In this document: positions 52,429 through 62,532 of the stretch, piece by piece
How positions within the stretch are numbered: the first letter of the stretch is position 1
Layout of the letters: the number at the start of each line of letters is the position of its first letter
Assembly (NCBI GenBank): GCA_037178625.1
Contig: CM074133.1
Location: forward strand, 2,728,001 to 2,792,000
Source of the DNA: Skeletonema tropicum
Lineage: Eukaryota; Bacillariophyta; Thalassiosirophyceae; Thalassiosirales; Thalassiosiraceae
DNA: 64,000 nucleotides
Direction: 5' to 3'
Notes under the pieces: model-generated
Databases searched by the model: none
The model's input: the letters and a program-made list of their open reading frames with translations, nothing else
Told to the model about the DNA's origin: nothing
Program-made: the position numbers and the translations under genes

Positions 52429-55008
52429 ATGTGGGGAGGTCTAGGCGACCGCTTAGCCGAGCTAGGCGATGACCTAAGCCGACGTGCACATAGCGCTACA
52501 CATAATCAGCAACCTCCGCACCAGGATGCACGTGATCTGGTTGAAAGCGCACGTCAAAGACTGGAGGAGAATAAAGAGACTTTAGATGATAATTCACAAG
52601 AGAAAGAAAAAACTGATGTTGCTATTGATGGTGATGGAAATTCTGCATCTGACTCGACTAGCAACGAGCAACAACAACAACCACAACTACCCCGCTGGGC
52701 AAGCTCCTTCGCTACCACCGTATCCGACAAACAAAACCAACAAAACATGATCGGGTCACTCCGCAACTGGACACAAAATGTGGTCGAATCTACCAAAAAC
52801 ATTGTCAATGAAACACGTGAAACTCTCGAGAAGGAACAGGCACGTATACAGGCTACGGCACCCTCATTATTCCACCGGGGGCAGGGGGGCGCCAACAGTA
52901 GCGGACCGTACAAGCGTGATCCATCCTTACCATTGGACGTGGAGGCATTGCGTGATGCAGAGGTTGTCTATGTTACAGATCGGATTGTCACCCTGAGTCA
53001 TCCATATATGCAAAGTACGACTGATGGAGATATCACGCCCGATCGGAAATTAGCCGCGGTGGGTCAACTGTTGCAACGTCGTCATGGGGGGAGGTACATG
53101 GTGTGGAATTTAAGTGAGGTGGAATACGAGTCATCCGTATTGGATGATCAGGTGTTGGTGTACAAATTCCCGGGGAGTCCCTCTCCACCATTGGGATTGT
53201 TACTCAAGTTATTACTAAGTATGGAATCATGGCTCAAGGCAGATGAACGGAATGTCGCCGTCCTACATTGCTTAACGGGACGTGGACGTACGTCCACTGT
53301 CCTCGCGGCGTTCCTCTGTTGGACGGGTGAAGCGGGATTTAATGATGTGAATGGTGCATTAAAGTATATTGCACGTTGTAAGCGGGTGTCGGTCGATGCG
53401 TTGACGATTCCCAGTCAGGTACGGTATGTCAGTTACTTTGCGAATATGTTGGATGGGGTGAGGCCGAGTCAACCTCCGTTGTTGTTGAAGCGGATTATTA
53501 TGAGTGAGGCACCCAAGTTTGGAAAGAGGGTTTTGGAATCTTCTGGGGAAGAAGGTGGAGATGGTGATGTTGCGGGTGGTGATTCTGGTGGTGGTGGTGG
53601 TGATGCACTTTTGGGATGTGCTCCCTATCTACAGATATTCAAGGCTGGCTCATTAGTCTTTACAACTGCCGCTTCAGTGAACTATGCTCAAACCAAGGAT
53701 GATCTCCCATTTGTCTCTGTCGGCGACGGCCCCGTCTCATTTGTAACAGAAGCAGTTGTTCAGGGAGATATTCTACTTCGGTGTCGTCATTTGACGCGCT
53801 CTGGACAACGTGTCTCAATGTTCCGATGCGCGTTCCATACCGGGTACGTCCCCCCCAAGGTATTGCGTTTGACCAAGGCCCAGTTGGATGGAGCGTGTGG
53901 TGATAAACGATTTTCGGATGATTTCTTCCTTGATTTGATTTTCGAGCCTTGTGATGAAGCAACAGCAAGTAAGCATTTGATGAGTAACCAAGAAAAGACT
54001 GGAACGAACAATACTGCCACTTCTGGTAAGGATGATAATGATGAAACAGAAGGAGGTGCAGCAAATGAGGCAGCTCAGCGTCGGTCTATGGGAGCAGTAT
54101 CCAATGCGAACACTGTTTCGGCATCAGCCTATGATAGTATGTTACATCGAGACTCTCGGTTCTGGGATGTCATTGCCAAGAGGCGCGAGGAGAATATGAA
54201 GAAACTTGCTGAGATTGAAAAGAGGGGTGAAGAGAAAGATGATTCCAAGAAGGATATGCCTCTCTCTGGTCCAACGATTGGGAGGAGACGTGAATTTCCT
54301 CAGAAACAGTCATCTTCTACTGATGAGCCTGCCGAGTCAGTTGCCGACATTGAGAACAAAGGCACTAACGAAAGTGCGAAGGCGAAACCGAATTCCATGA
54401 GAAGCTCAATGAATGCCTTTAGCATCGGAGAGGACTTCGGCCTTGGATTTGAATCTTCATCAAAGCCAACGCCAAGCTCTAGTGAGAGTTCGAAACCTCC
54501 CGATATTCCTGCCTCGCCACCGGCACCAAAGAAACCCGATGCGTTGATGGAGGCTCTAATGGGACTGGATGAAGATGGTTTGGAAGATGACGAAGAGGTA
54601 GATTTTATCTCAACGGTTCCTGAAACAATCGTAGCATGCAAGGAAAGTTCTGAATCGACAAAAGAAATGGCCACAACAGAGGCCCCATCACAACCAACTG
54701 CAGTACAGACAAAAGGTAGTGGCAGCGACGCTGAGGCTGATGGTGCTATTCCCAAGGCCAATGATAAAGACAATACCAAGCCATCTGACGACTCCGACAA
54801 ATCGGGTAGTACTGGTGACCTGCCCTCACAGTCAGTTCAAAATGAGTCTATTTTATCTGACTTCGCTGACGATCTAGCCAATCTCGATGTCGTTGACGAT
54901 GAACTTGATTTGGGTGGCGGTGATTTCGAAGACTTTGGCGATTTTGACGAGGATGACGCCGAGCTTGAAGACTTGGAGAACTTCTTGACTCAAGTTACTA
55001 CGAAGTGA
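52429..55008 (+). CDS. PTEN/auxilin-type phosphatase with C2 domain and acidic tail
   Basis: The protein has 859 residues in one exon. An amphipathic N-terminus (MWGGLGDRLAELGDDLSRRA) and a Q-rich spacer precede the phosphatase domain. Its signature VLHCLTGRGRTST gives Cys281 and Arg287 of the CX5R motif, so catalysis is possible. Upstream sequence EVVYVTDRIVTLSHPY and VLVYKFPGSPSPP fits the PTEN and auxilin layout. A C2-like domain follows (YLQIFKAGSLVFTT, VVQGDILLRCRHL, MFRCAFHTGYVPP). The remaining 330 residues are low complexity and end in an acidic, auxilin-like stretch (EDFGDFDEDDAELEDLENFL). No J domain is present, so it is not a full auxilin. Phosphoinositide binding in endocytic or autophagy traffic is the likely theme. 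Confidence 0.85.
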   Translation: MWGGLGDRLAELGDDLSRRAHSATHNQQPPHQDARDLVESARQRLEENKETLDDNSQEKEKTDVAIDGDGNSASDSTSNEQQQQPQLPRWASSFATTVSDKQNQQNMIGSLRNWTQNVVESTKNIVNETRETLEKEQARIQATAPSLFHRGQGGANSSGPYKRDPSLPLDVEALRDAEVVYVTDRIVTLSHPYMQSTTDGDITPDRKLAAVGQLLQRRHGGRYMVWNLSEVEYESSVLDDQVLVYKFPGSPSPPLGLLLKLLLSMESWLKADERNVAVLHCLTGRGRTSTVLAAFLCWTGEAGFNDVNGALKYIARCKRVSVDALTIPSQVRYVSYFANMLDGVRPSQPPLLLKRIIMSEAPKFGKRVLESSGEEGGDGDVAGGDSGGGGGDALLGCAPYLQIFKAGSLVFTTAASVNYAQTKDDLPFVSVGDGPVSFVTEAVVQGDILLRCRHLTRSGQRVSMFRCAFHTGYVPPKVLRLTKAQLDGACGDKRFSDDFFLDLIFEPCDEATASKHLMSNQEKTGTNNTATSGKDDNDETEGGAANEAAQRRSMGAVSNANTVSASAYDSMLHRDSRFWDVIAKRREENMKKLAEIEKRGEEKDDSKKDMPLSGPTIGRRREFPQKQSSSTDEPAESVADIENKGTNESAKAKPNSMRSSMNAFSIGEDFGLGFESSSKPTPSSSESSKPPDIPASPPAPKKPDALMEALMGLDEDGLEDDEEVDFISTVPETIVACKESSESTKEMATTEAPSQPTAVQTKGSGSDAEADGAIPKANDKDNTKPSDDSDKSGSTGDLPSQSVQNESILSDFADDLANLDVVDDELDLGGGDFEDFGDFDEDDAELEDLENFLTQVTTK

Positions 55009-55238
55009 ACACTCTAGGCTGCATTGTGAGGATGTGTATCTGTGTTTTAGATAGATCGAGTATTCTTTCAAAAGTACTTTGTATTTATTTATTTGAGTAT
55101 TCTTTCAAAAGTAATGTTATTGTCGAGTTGGTTTTATTCCATTTCAACTGTTGTAACAAATGCCTCTAAAACTCGTTCATAAGACTTTTTGATACCTTGC
55201 TTGAGGCAAAAAATCTTATATACAGTGCTGGTGTCTAT

Positions 55239-55652
55239 CTAGATCTCCTTGCCAAGATTTTCTTCACCTTCGTCATCTGGAATAAGGGCAGAAACATCGA
55301 AGTCAAAAATATCATGCAAAAGTAAACTTGGATCAAGAATATCTTAGCTCGAAAGATATTCTTGTCTTACGATCGAGGACACGTACTGTTTGATGGGATC
55401 CGAGTTGTTTCCCTTTCGTCGCTTTGATCTTTGATGCGCATTGCGGGCCCTGGCGGCAAGATCGTTGATGCTGGCTTGGCGAAGGACCTTGTTGAGAGAA
55501 CCAAGATAGTCCAAGTTATCTTCATCTCCTTCCTTGTCTCCTAAAAGCAAGAGTGTCTTAAGCCGGACAAGATTACTTGAGTACATAGCAAACGCATCTA
55601 CCTTGAGCTTCGGTACAGCGGCATCGGCATCTGAGAACGAGGCGCTTGGCAC
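55239..55652 (-). pseudogene. Small protein gene with an in-frame stop inside a hairpin
   Basis: Open frame 55652-55344 (VDAFAMYSSNLVRLKTLLLL, then NKVLRQASINDLAARARNAH) has no ATG near its upstream end; the first in-frame ATG encodes MYSSNLV, and a TAG closes it upstream. It stops at TAA (55346-55344), yet the same frame continues as convincing acidic sequence (DILDPSLLLHDIFDFDVSAL, then IPDDEGEENLGKEI) to a TAG at 55239. The TAA lies within a hairpin with an 11-base stem (AAGAATATCTT / AAGATATTCTT) and a 7-base loop. It could be a decayed gene, a spliced gene with an unseen intron, or stop-codon readthrough. No family was recognised. Confidence 0.4.
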
Positions 55653-56030
55653 ATTCTACTGCTATCGTCGTGCTGCTTGTGGGTACAAAAATCATCCTAA
55701 TCTTCTAAGCGTGAGTTCTTGTGTTTCTCATTATTTTGTTGTTGTATGAGAAGAAGTTAGATGCTTCAGACTGATAATTATACCAACTTATGATTTTGCC
55801 TCTCGCTCTGTGGAGCTGAACGAGATTTGCGTTTCACCCCTGTCACCATATCTTGAGATATATAGCGATACTTATATTTATCAGATCCGGCGAGAGGCAG
55901 GAGACTTCACTTCTTGCATTCATGGTTGAAGGAATAAGATTGTGAGCGTAGCACTGATGACGCAGTAATGGCCGAACACTTTAACGTCAAGCTACAGTAG
56001 TGGACCATGATATAATACAATTAATGTCTG
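55653..56030. other. 3' flank of the duplicated gene family
   Basis: The segment from about 55853 to 56030 (GATATATAGCGA, GGCGAGAGGCAGGAGACTT, CAAGCTACAGTAGTGGACCA) recurs near 59105-59330 and partly near 58880-59030. It marks downstream flanks of family members. Confidence 0.6.
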
Positions 56031-56549
56031 TTAACTACTTTTGTTACTGTTACAGTACGCCGATAATATGTACTCGATCCTACAGATTGTATGTGTATTC
56101 TCAAATGGAATATTGATGAAGCTGCCCGAGCTTCCTTGCTCTCCATACGGCCTTCCTTGTCTCGGCTGACGAGGCAAGAGCAATATCTTCATCCTCAAAC
56201 TTGCACTTGCAGACGGCCCTTGTTTGGCCTGCTCTGTGAGAACTGCACGTAGGCATCGACGTCTGCAAGCCTTCACCTCGAGCGCACAGGCAGGTGTGAG
56301 CAGATGGGAAATACCAATCCAGGAGCCTCTATCTTCTTTGGACGCCAAGTCACTTGCACGAGCTCGGACTTGGATGACGTCATGCTTGATGTTTCGTTTG
56401 ATTGAGTTGTATTCTGCCTCAGTGTACCACAACTGGCTTCTGTTTTTGTCATCGTGCCTAGGAACAATATAAAGCTGTGATATGTTGGCAAATCGCACAT
56501 GCGCATGGTTGCGTTTGAGTGGGAAGTCTACGATCAATTCTGACGCCAT
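56031..56549 (-). CDS. Diatom WYT-motif small protein, copy 1
   Basis: The protein has 172 residues. The start MASELIVDFPLKRNHAHVRF leads to FANISQLYIVPRHDD, the conserved SQLWYTEAEYNSIKRNIK, and WIGISHLLTPA with Cys/Arg-rich KACRRRCLRAVLTEQAKQGP. Diatom genomes contain many proteins with a VxFxxxxxVxxI...LWYTxxEYxxIK...GLEHLL layout; the biochemical role is not known to me. The C-terminal 60 residues differ from copy 2 because small indels shift the frame. The surrounding segment (about 56074-56662) is duplicated at 57294-57892. Confidence 0.65.
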   Translation of the reverse strand: MASELIVDFPLKRNHAHVRFANISQLYIVPRHDDKNRSQLWYTEAEYNSIKRNIKHDVIQVRARASDLASKEDRGSWIGISHLLTPACALEVKACRRRCLRAVLTEQAKQGPSASASLRMKILLLPRQPRQGRPYGEQGSSGSFINIPFENTHTICRIEYILSAYCNSNKSS

Positions 56550-56662
56550 GTTCAAGTCCTGTTGTGTATTTTTGAGACGTGAAGTTGTGAGTTGTCAGTC
56601 GAAGCTGTACTATACAAGATGCAATCCAATTAATCTGGATATTATGAAACAAGAGCAGCTGC

Positions 56663-57293
56663 ACGTCAACAGTGTGGCTGGCTGAGCCAATTTATCTCAA
56701 CCCCTGGCTTCTGCCTTCGAAATTTGTGCACAGCTGTCCATACGGGTCTTCCCCTTACTTGAACTTACACTTGTAGTTTGAGGTCTTAGATAGGTGCAGG
56801 TGCGGAAAAATTGAACAGAGATCTTGGACAAAAGGCCTTCTCCAGATGTGCGAACTCATTTTGCGAACCTGATAGGAGCCATTAAATTGCAAGCAAGATT
56901 ATCTCCGTAGTATCGGTTTGCTCTATCCACTTACATCGACCAACCCGTACCCAGCAGGCCCCAAGGGCGTCTTCGGGAGCAACCCGAGCCCCTCTAGAGT
57001 GTTTCTAGAGAGAGGGAGAGAGAGAGAGTAGTTACTAGCATAATCTATCTATCTACCTAAAAGTACTTATCTACATACTTCTAATTTACCGATGATGGCA
57101 TCCGTAACACTCGCCCTCTAGAGTGCTGAAGAGCCAGAACTATAGTGGCTTTCATGATGCTCAATTGGCCTACCAGTCCTAACAGAACCACAATAATGCG
57201 AGATCGCAAAATTTTTTGTTTTCTGCAGCAGTTAGAATCAGTGATAAGTATGGTAGCAGACCCCAACGAATCCAAAGTACAACCAGCCTATAA
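56663..57293. other. Spacer between duplicated genes
   Basis: It contains a GA-rich simple repeat near 57006-57030 and no supported gene. Confidence 0.4.
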
Positions 57294-57325
57294 TCCACTC
57301 GATCCTACAGATTGTATGTGTATTC

Positions 57326-57769
57326 TCAAATGGAATTTTGATGAAGCTCTCCAAGCTTCCTTGCTCTCCATACGGCCTTCCTTGTCTCGGCTGACGAGGC
57401 AAGAGCAATGCCCTCACACCTCAAACATTCAGACGGCCCTTGTTTGGCCTGCTCTGCGAGAACTGCACGTAGGCATCGACGTCTGCAAGCCTTCACCTCG
57501 AGCGCACAGGCAGGTGTGAGCAGATGGGAAATACCAATCCAGGAGCCTCTATCTTCTTTGGACGCCAAGTCATTTGCACGAGCTCGGACTTGGATGACGT
57601 CTTGCTTGATGTTTCGTTTGATTGAGTTGTATTCTGCCTCGGTGTACCACAACTGGCTTCTGTTTTTGTCATCGTGCCTAGGAACAATATAAAGCTGTGA
57701 TATGTTGGCAAATCGCACATGCGCATGGTTGCGTTTGAGTGGGAAGTCTACGATCAATTCTGACGCCAT
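57326..57769 (-). CDS. Diatom WYT-motif small protein, copy 2
   Basis: The protein has 147 residues and is almost identical to copy 1 over its first 115 (the visible changes are H to Q, S to N and T to A). It then diverges in frame to end ARKLGELHQNSI. The promoter-side 80 bases are also shared with copy 1. Recent duplication of about 590 bases with an offset of 1,220 is the simplest account. Confidence 0.65.
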   Translation of the reverse strand: MASELIVDFPLKRNHAHVRFANISQLYIVPRHDDKNRSQLWYTEAEYNSIKRNIKQDVIQVRARANDLASKEDRGSWIGISHLLTPACALEVKACRRRCLRAVLAEQAKQGPSECLRCEGIALASSAETRKAVWRARKLGELHQNSI

Positions 57770-57892
57770 GTTCAAGTCCTGTTGTGTATTTTTAAGACGT
57801 GAGATGTGAGTGAAAGCTGTAAGATGAACTCAGCAAGCGTAGCAGCAATCCAATTAATCTGGATTTTCCAGAACAAGTGGGCAGCAGCGCGT

Positions 57893-58869
57893 CAACAGAT
57901 CTGGCTTGTAGGCCCATGTTCGATCACGGGGAGAGAACAGTCACATAAAGCAGCTGGTACAAGAGGAAAAGGCGGCTGCGCATCAACAAATGTGAACGGT
58001 ATATTTTGATAGCAGAAAACCCCTTACTTGAACTTGAACTGGTATGTCCAATACAAGCCAAGCAATTTTCTGTAAATGCAATATCCTGCAATTCGGTTAC
58101 CAAAGTAAGGCCAATGGTAGTTGGAGGTGGTCTAAGACTTATGCAGAGATATTGATGCAAACCAACATTCGTCATAGGCAATTGACGATTAAGCTTTTCC
58201 CTGAACATAAAGGCTTACTCATATTGCTCCTATGAATCGGAGAAACTGTGAACTTGAACTCGTCACATTCTTGAACTCGTTACAGAGCAGCCAAGCAATA
58301 CCCTAATACAGATAAAGTCTACGATCAATTTTGATGACATAGTCATAAATAAATACAAAGTTAATCAATGTTGATGACATGTTCAGGTCCTGTGTTGTAT
58401 TCTTAAGACGTGAAGTAGTGAGTCAATGCTGTACGTACCAGCTGAGCAAGCTAGCAATCCAAGTAATCTGGATATGACGATGTAACAAGAGGGCAGCTGC
58501 GTGTCGCTGTAGAGCTTAGAGCTGAGTTAGTGTAAGGTCGCAATCTTCAAGTAATCTGGAAAACATGCCTTATCATCAATTGACGCTGACGAACGTGGGA
58601 TCATACTTTGGCATCTGCGAAACGTCTCCGAGCTAGAGAGAGAGTGAGAAATGCAGCGAGAGAGAAATGGAGCCAGGTGAGCCTCTCTTTTAGGCTATGT
58701 ATCTGTTTACAGGTGCTAAGCTTAATGCTGAAATTCAAGTTGACTGAGCGGCCCTCTCTACGCTGTAGTCTACGGGAGGGAACGGCTACATTTGCTACAA
58801 GAGTCAATTTCTATTTACATGGGAAGAACTCAAAAACCCGTAGAAATCGCCAAACAGCATCTTTCGTAT
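57893..58869. other. Degenerate family region
   Basis: From about 58311 to 58480 it repeats the start-codon and upstream region of the WYT family (GTCTACGATCAATTTTGATGA, CAGGTCCTGTGTTGTATTC), without the coding body. A segment near 58044-58112 (AAGCCAAGCAATTTTCTGTA, GGTTACCAAAGTAAGGCCAA) recurs near 63450-63560. No intact gene is seen. Confidence 0.5.
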
Positions 58870-59104
58870 GATTTTACCTCTCTGTGGAGCTGAACGAGAT
58901 GACTGAACTTCTTGCATGCATGGTTGAAGGAATTAGACTGCATCAGTACAACACTTCAACGTCAAGCTACAGTAGTGGACCATGATATAATACAATTAAG
59001 TCTGAAATGTCTGTTGCACTACTTTTGTTAGTTGAACGAGATTCGTAACAAAATTTCTGTTACATATATATATAGTTGAACGAGATTCGCGTTTGACCCC
59101 TGTC

Positions 59105-59480
59105 TACCATAAGTATCTTGAGATATATAGCGACTGTACTTATATTAATCCGATCCGGCGAGAGGCAGGAGACTTAACTTCTTGCATGCATGATTGAAGG
59201 AATAAGATTCTGAGCGTAGTACTGATGATGCAGTAATGGCCGAACACTTTTACGTCAAGCTACAGTAGTGGACCATGATATAATAGAATTAAGTCTGAAA
59301 TGTCTGTTACACTACTTTTGTTACACTGTTACAGTACGCAATTCTGACGCCGTGTTTAAGTCCTGTTGTGTATTTTGAGATGTGAGGTGTGAGTGAAAGC
59401 TGTAAGCTGCACGAACTGAGCAATCGTAGCAGCAATACATAATTTGGATTTTGGATGAACATGTATGGTACAATAGTGGG
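59105..59480. pseudogene. WYT-family deletion scar
   Basis: Sequence matching the 3' flank of copy 1 (to about 59338, ending GTTACAGTACGC) is joined directly to sequence matching the start-codon region and 5' flank (AATTCTGACGCCGTGTTTAA, TCCTGTTGTGTATTTTGAG). Nearly the whole coding region is missing, and the start codon reads GTG-complement rather than ATG. TACG is present at both parental breakpoints and may be the microhomology. Confidence 0.65.
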
Positions 59481-59605
59481 CAGCAGCGCGTCAACAGATG
59501 TGGCTTGTAAGTACGATAATTGTTTGATCACACGGGGAAAGAACTCGTCACATTCAGCTGGTACTCACAAGAGAAAAAGCTACAAATTGGACTAGTATTT
59601 TGACA

Positions 59606-59699
59606 GGGAGCTGATCCTCAGCCATCCACTTGAAGTTGGGAAAGCAGAAACTGTCTTTTACGTCACTGTGACTTTTACTGATGAAAGGCCTTTCCCTTC
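59606..59699. repeat. Inverted 94-base repeat, left copy
   Basis: GGGAGCTGATCCTCAGCCAT through GGCCTTTCCCTT is found as reverse complement at 63313-63405 with nearly full identity. The pair brackets the retrotransposon region. Confidence 0.85.
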
Positions 59700-60266
59700 T
59701 AGAAATCTGAAGAATGTGAATGCCGCTCTGTCTTCTCTTTCTCTCTTTCTTTCAAGTAAGGTATACCCCAGCCCAATGTTTTTCCGTTGAAAATTCAACC
59801 GTCAGCAATCGGCTGGATCTTGTGTGTCTATGAATCGTTGAATCTTGTCCACAGCGTAGGCACTACTGCCACCATCCAATGCTGTTGGCATGCAGTTGAG
59901 CTGGGCAAGGCTTTGTGATGGCAAGAGTTCCGACAGATGTCACTGTGTGCGAGAGAGCCAGGGACGCTGCACGACAAATGTTCACCCCACAGCTCCCTGA
60001 TCATCTTGCCTACTAGACTCAAAATCAAAAACATCGTCCTTTCCTACTCTGTCGCCACCAACACCACTGCCCTCACCTCTTCTGCCACAACCCAGAACCA
60101 CAAAACAGCAGCACACCACCCACAACAACACATCATGAAAAAGCACTATCATACCCCAAACACCGCACTTTCTATCATAATACTCAAGTGGGGGTCTTCT
60201 CCATCTTCCATCATGATTACTATCTTCATCTTCCATCTCCTGCTCCATCTCTTTCTCTGAAATCTC
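59700..60266. other. Pre-insertion sequence left of the retrotransposon
   Basis: This is C-, A- and T-rich sequence with short motif-less frames. No gene is supported. Confidence 0.35.
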
Positions 60267-60279
60267 CACACTAGAGCGT

Positions 60280-62145
60280 ATCTGGGACACTGGACAGATC
60301 CCCACTCAAATGCTTTGGGTTGTGGTCGTTTTAATCCCCAAGGGTTCCGGGGGATATCGGGGCATTGGACTACTTGACCCAATGTGGAAGGTAATTGAAT
60401 GTCTTATTGACGATAGGTTGAATGAGATCCAGTTTCATGACTGCTTGCATGGCTTCGTGCGGAAGAGGGGCTGCGGCACAGCGGTCCTCGAGGCCAAGCT
60501 TTTGCAGCAGCTCACATATCTGCGGCAGACTCCCTTGTTCGGTGTCTTTATTGATCTGAAGAAGGCGTATGATGCTATGGATAGGGACCGGTGCATTCAA
60601 ATCTTGAAGGGATATGGGGCAGGGGACAAGGCTATGAGGCTGATTTGCAATTTTTGGGATGAGGCCTCGATGGTCTGCCGAGCGCAGGGTCGATATGGCC
60701 GGATCTTTAAGGCTGGCCGTGGGGTCACCCAGGGCGGCCCCCTGTCCCCAAAGATCTTCAACGTCATGGTAGATGCGATCGTCCGGGAATGGCTACGTCA
60801 GGTGCTGGGAGAGGAATATTCGCTGCCGGAGGTAGAGATAGATGGGATTGTCAGGCTTTTCACTGCATTGTTCTACGCGGATGATGGATACATTGCATCA
60901 ACCGATGCAGAGCTTTTGCAACGATCTGTGGATGTTCTTACTGATTTATTTGATCGGGTTGGCCTCAAGACCAACGTGTCAAAAACGAAAGTTATGACGT
61001 GTGTGGATGCGAGGATTAGGGTTCGGCAATCCGATGAGGTGTACTACAACACGCGGCATGGTTTCAGGACTAGAGAGGAGTGGAATCGGCGGCGGGTGGA
61101 GTGCGATAAATGTGGTATGGAACTATCTGCAGCCTCACTGAACTCGCATTTGGAGACGCAACACGGTGTGTTTCGATCAAGGGTGTTGAATCGGGACTTT
61201 CTATTGAATGATGGAGAGCCGGAGACATATACTGCGCATGCCAGCTTTGGCGGGAGTTTTTTCTGCCCTGTGCCAGCGTGCCAGGAAGCCACTGATTGTT
61301 TCAACACTGCGTGGGCTCTTCGTCGGCACTTCCGTGATCGTCACCCGCGGGACTATGTGGACGTCGAGGGATCTGGAGTCTTCCCGAAGTGTCATCTCTG
61401 CAATATGCAGACTGACCCACGGAGGGCTGCCAGACACGAGAGGTCAGAGTTCTGTCGGACGGGGAGGGAGAGGATAGTGCAAACTAATGCGGCTATTGCA
61501 AACCAGCGGGCTCTTGAAGTTGGCTTCACGGCGTATGGAGAGGACCTCGAACGGGTGGAGGTGTTTAAGTATCTTGGTCAGCTCATGTCGATGGATGATA
61601 CTGACACGCAGGCGATCCGGAGTAATCTGACCAAGGCCCGAAAGGCGTGGAAAATGATATCTCGTCTCCTGCGTAGCGAGAACATGAAACCCAGGGTTTG
61701 CGGTATGTTTTTTAAGGCAGTCGTGCAGGCAGTGCTTTTGTATGGGAGTGAGACTTGGGTATTGACGGATTCGGCGTTGCGGTGTCTGGAAGGCTTCTAT
61801 TATCGAGCTGCTTGCCGCATGGCACGCAGGAATCGACCTAAGAAGAACGAACGGACTGGAGAGTGGAGGTATCCGGATAAGAAGGAGTTATTTGAGGAGG
61901 TTGGGCTGTATACTTTGACGGAGTACATCGAAAAGCGGAGAAAGACTATTGGGGCATACATCAGGGGCCGCCCGATTCTGGATCTTTGTAGGGATGGTGA
62001 GAGACAACGTGGTACCAGCAAACACCGATGGTGGTGGGAGCAGCCATATGAGGCGGACCCGGAGAGGGAAGAGGATGCCTCTTCTATTGTATCTGGAGCC
62101 GCGTCTGAGGTGGAATCGCTGTTGTCTGTCGAGGATAGTGCATAA
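60280..62145 (+). CDS. Reverse transcriptase with zinc-finger-like modules between palm and thumb (5' partial)
   Basis: The frame enters the element as IWDTGQIPTQMLWVVVVLIP; ATG 60310 gives 611 residues but is not a native start. RT blocks run as follows: PKGSGGYRGIGLLDPMWKVI, motif A VFIDLKKAYDAMD, motif B GVTQGGPLSPKIFNVMV, motif C FYADDG (about residues 188-193) and motif D GLKTNVSKTKVM. Before the thumb motif FKYLGQL (about 419) lie three Cys/His modules: CDKCGM...HLETQH (from 265), CPVPAC...HFRDRH (from 319) and CHLC...H...C (from 361). After the thumb come ETWVLTDSALRCLEGFYYRA and a basic tail. No endonuclease domain remains. Intact motifs A to D and the absence of stops show the insertion is not old. 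Confidence 0.85.
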   Translation: MWDTGQIPTQMLWVVVVLIPKGSGGYRGIGLLDPMWKVIECLIDDRLNEIQFHDCLHGFVRKRGCGTAVLEAKLLQQLTYLRQTPLFGVFIDLKKAYDAMDRDRCIQILKGYGAGDKAMRLICNFWDEASMVCRAQGRYGRIFKAGRGVTQGGPLSPKIFNVMVDAIVREWLRQVLGEEYSLPEVEIDGIVRLFTALFYADDGYIASTDAELLQRSVDVLTDLFDRVGLKTNVSKTKVMTCVDARIRVRQSDEVYYNTRHGFRTREEWNRRRVECDKCGMELSAASLNSHLETQHGVFRSRVLNRDFLLNDGEPETYTAHASFGGSFFCPVPACQEATDCFNTAWALRRHFRDRHPRDYVDVEGSGVFPKCHLCNMQTDPRRAARHERSEFCRTGRERIVQTNAAIANQRALEVGFTAYGEDLERVEVFKYLGQLMSMDDTDTQAIRSNLTKARKAWKMISRLLRSENMKPRVCGMFFKAVVQAVLLYGSETWVLTDSALRCLEGFYYRAACRMARRNRPKKNERTGEWRYPDKKELFEEVGLYTLTEYIEKRRKTIGAYIRGRPILDLCRDGERQRGTSKHRWWWEQPYEADPEREEDASSIVSGAASEVESLLSVEDSA

Positions 62146-62300
62146 AGGGGTTGGCTAGCTGGATCTTCACGTGTGGGGTTTAGTATAGTCTTTTATTTCT
62201 ATAACAGCAAGCGCCTAAGGGTTGCATGAGCACTGCCCGCGGACTTGTTAGTCCATTCGTTGGGAAAGACGTGTAATGCCCGAAGGCCAAGTTACACACA
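60280..62300 (+). mobile_element. 5'-truncated non-LTR retrotransposon with 13-base target duplication
   Basis: The 13-base word CACACTAGAGCGT occurs exactly at 60267-60279 and again at 62301-62313, bracketing the reverse transcriptase frame and a short 3' tail that ends in (AC)n. Direct duplications of this size and a simple-repeat tail are typical of LINE insertion by target-primed reverse transcription. The element starts inside the protein frame, so it is 5'-truncated and probably inactive. Confidence 0.7.
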
Positions 62301-62313
62301 CACACTAGAGCGT

Positions 62314-62532
62314 TCCCTCCAAGCTGTAGTCACTCTAGCACTATGTCTCCTCCGATTACTCTCCTTTTCTGTGTCCCTTACGGAAATCAATGCGTTTGAG
62401 AGAACGCTAAGTATGTTCACATGAAGATGTCCTGGTGCCTCTGAGCTCTGAGTGCCAAGCGTCCCAACACGAGGACGAACTAGGTGGATGAATCTTTGTG
62501 CACAATGCAACTTCGCATATGCTGCAGGCATA
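62314..62532. other. Sequence right of the retrotransposon
   Basis: No gene is supported here. Confidence 0.3.
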
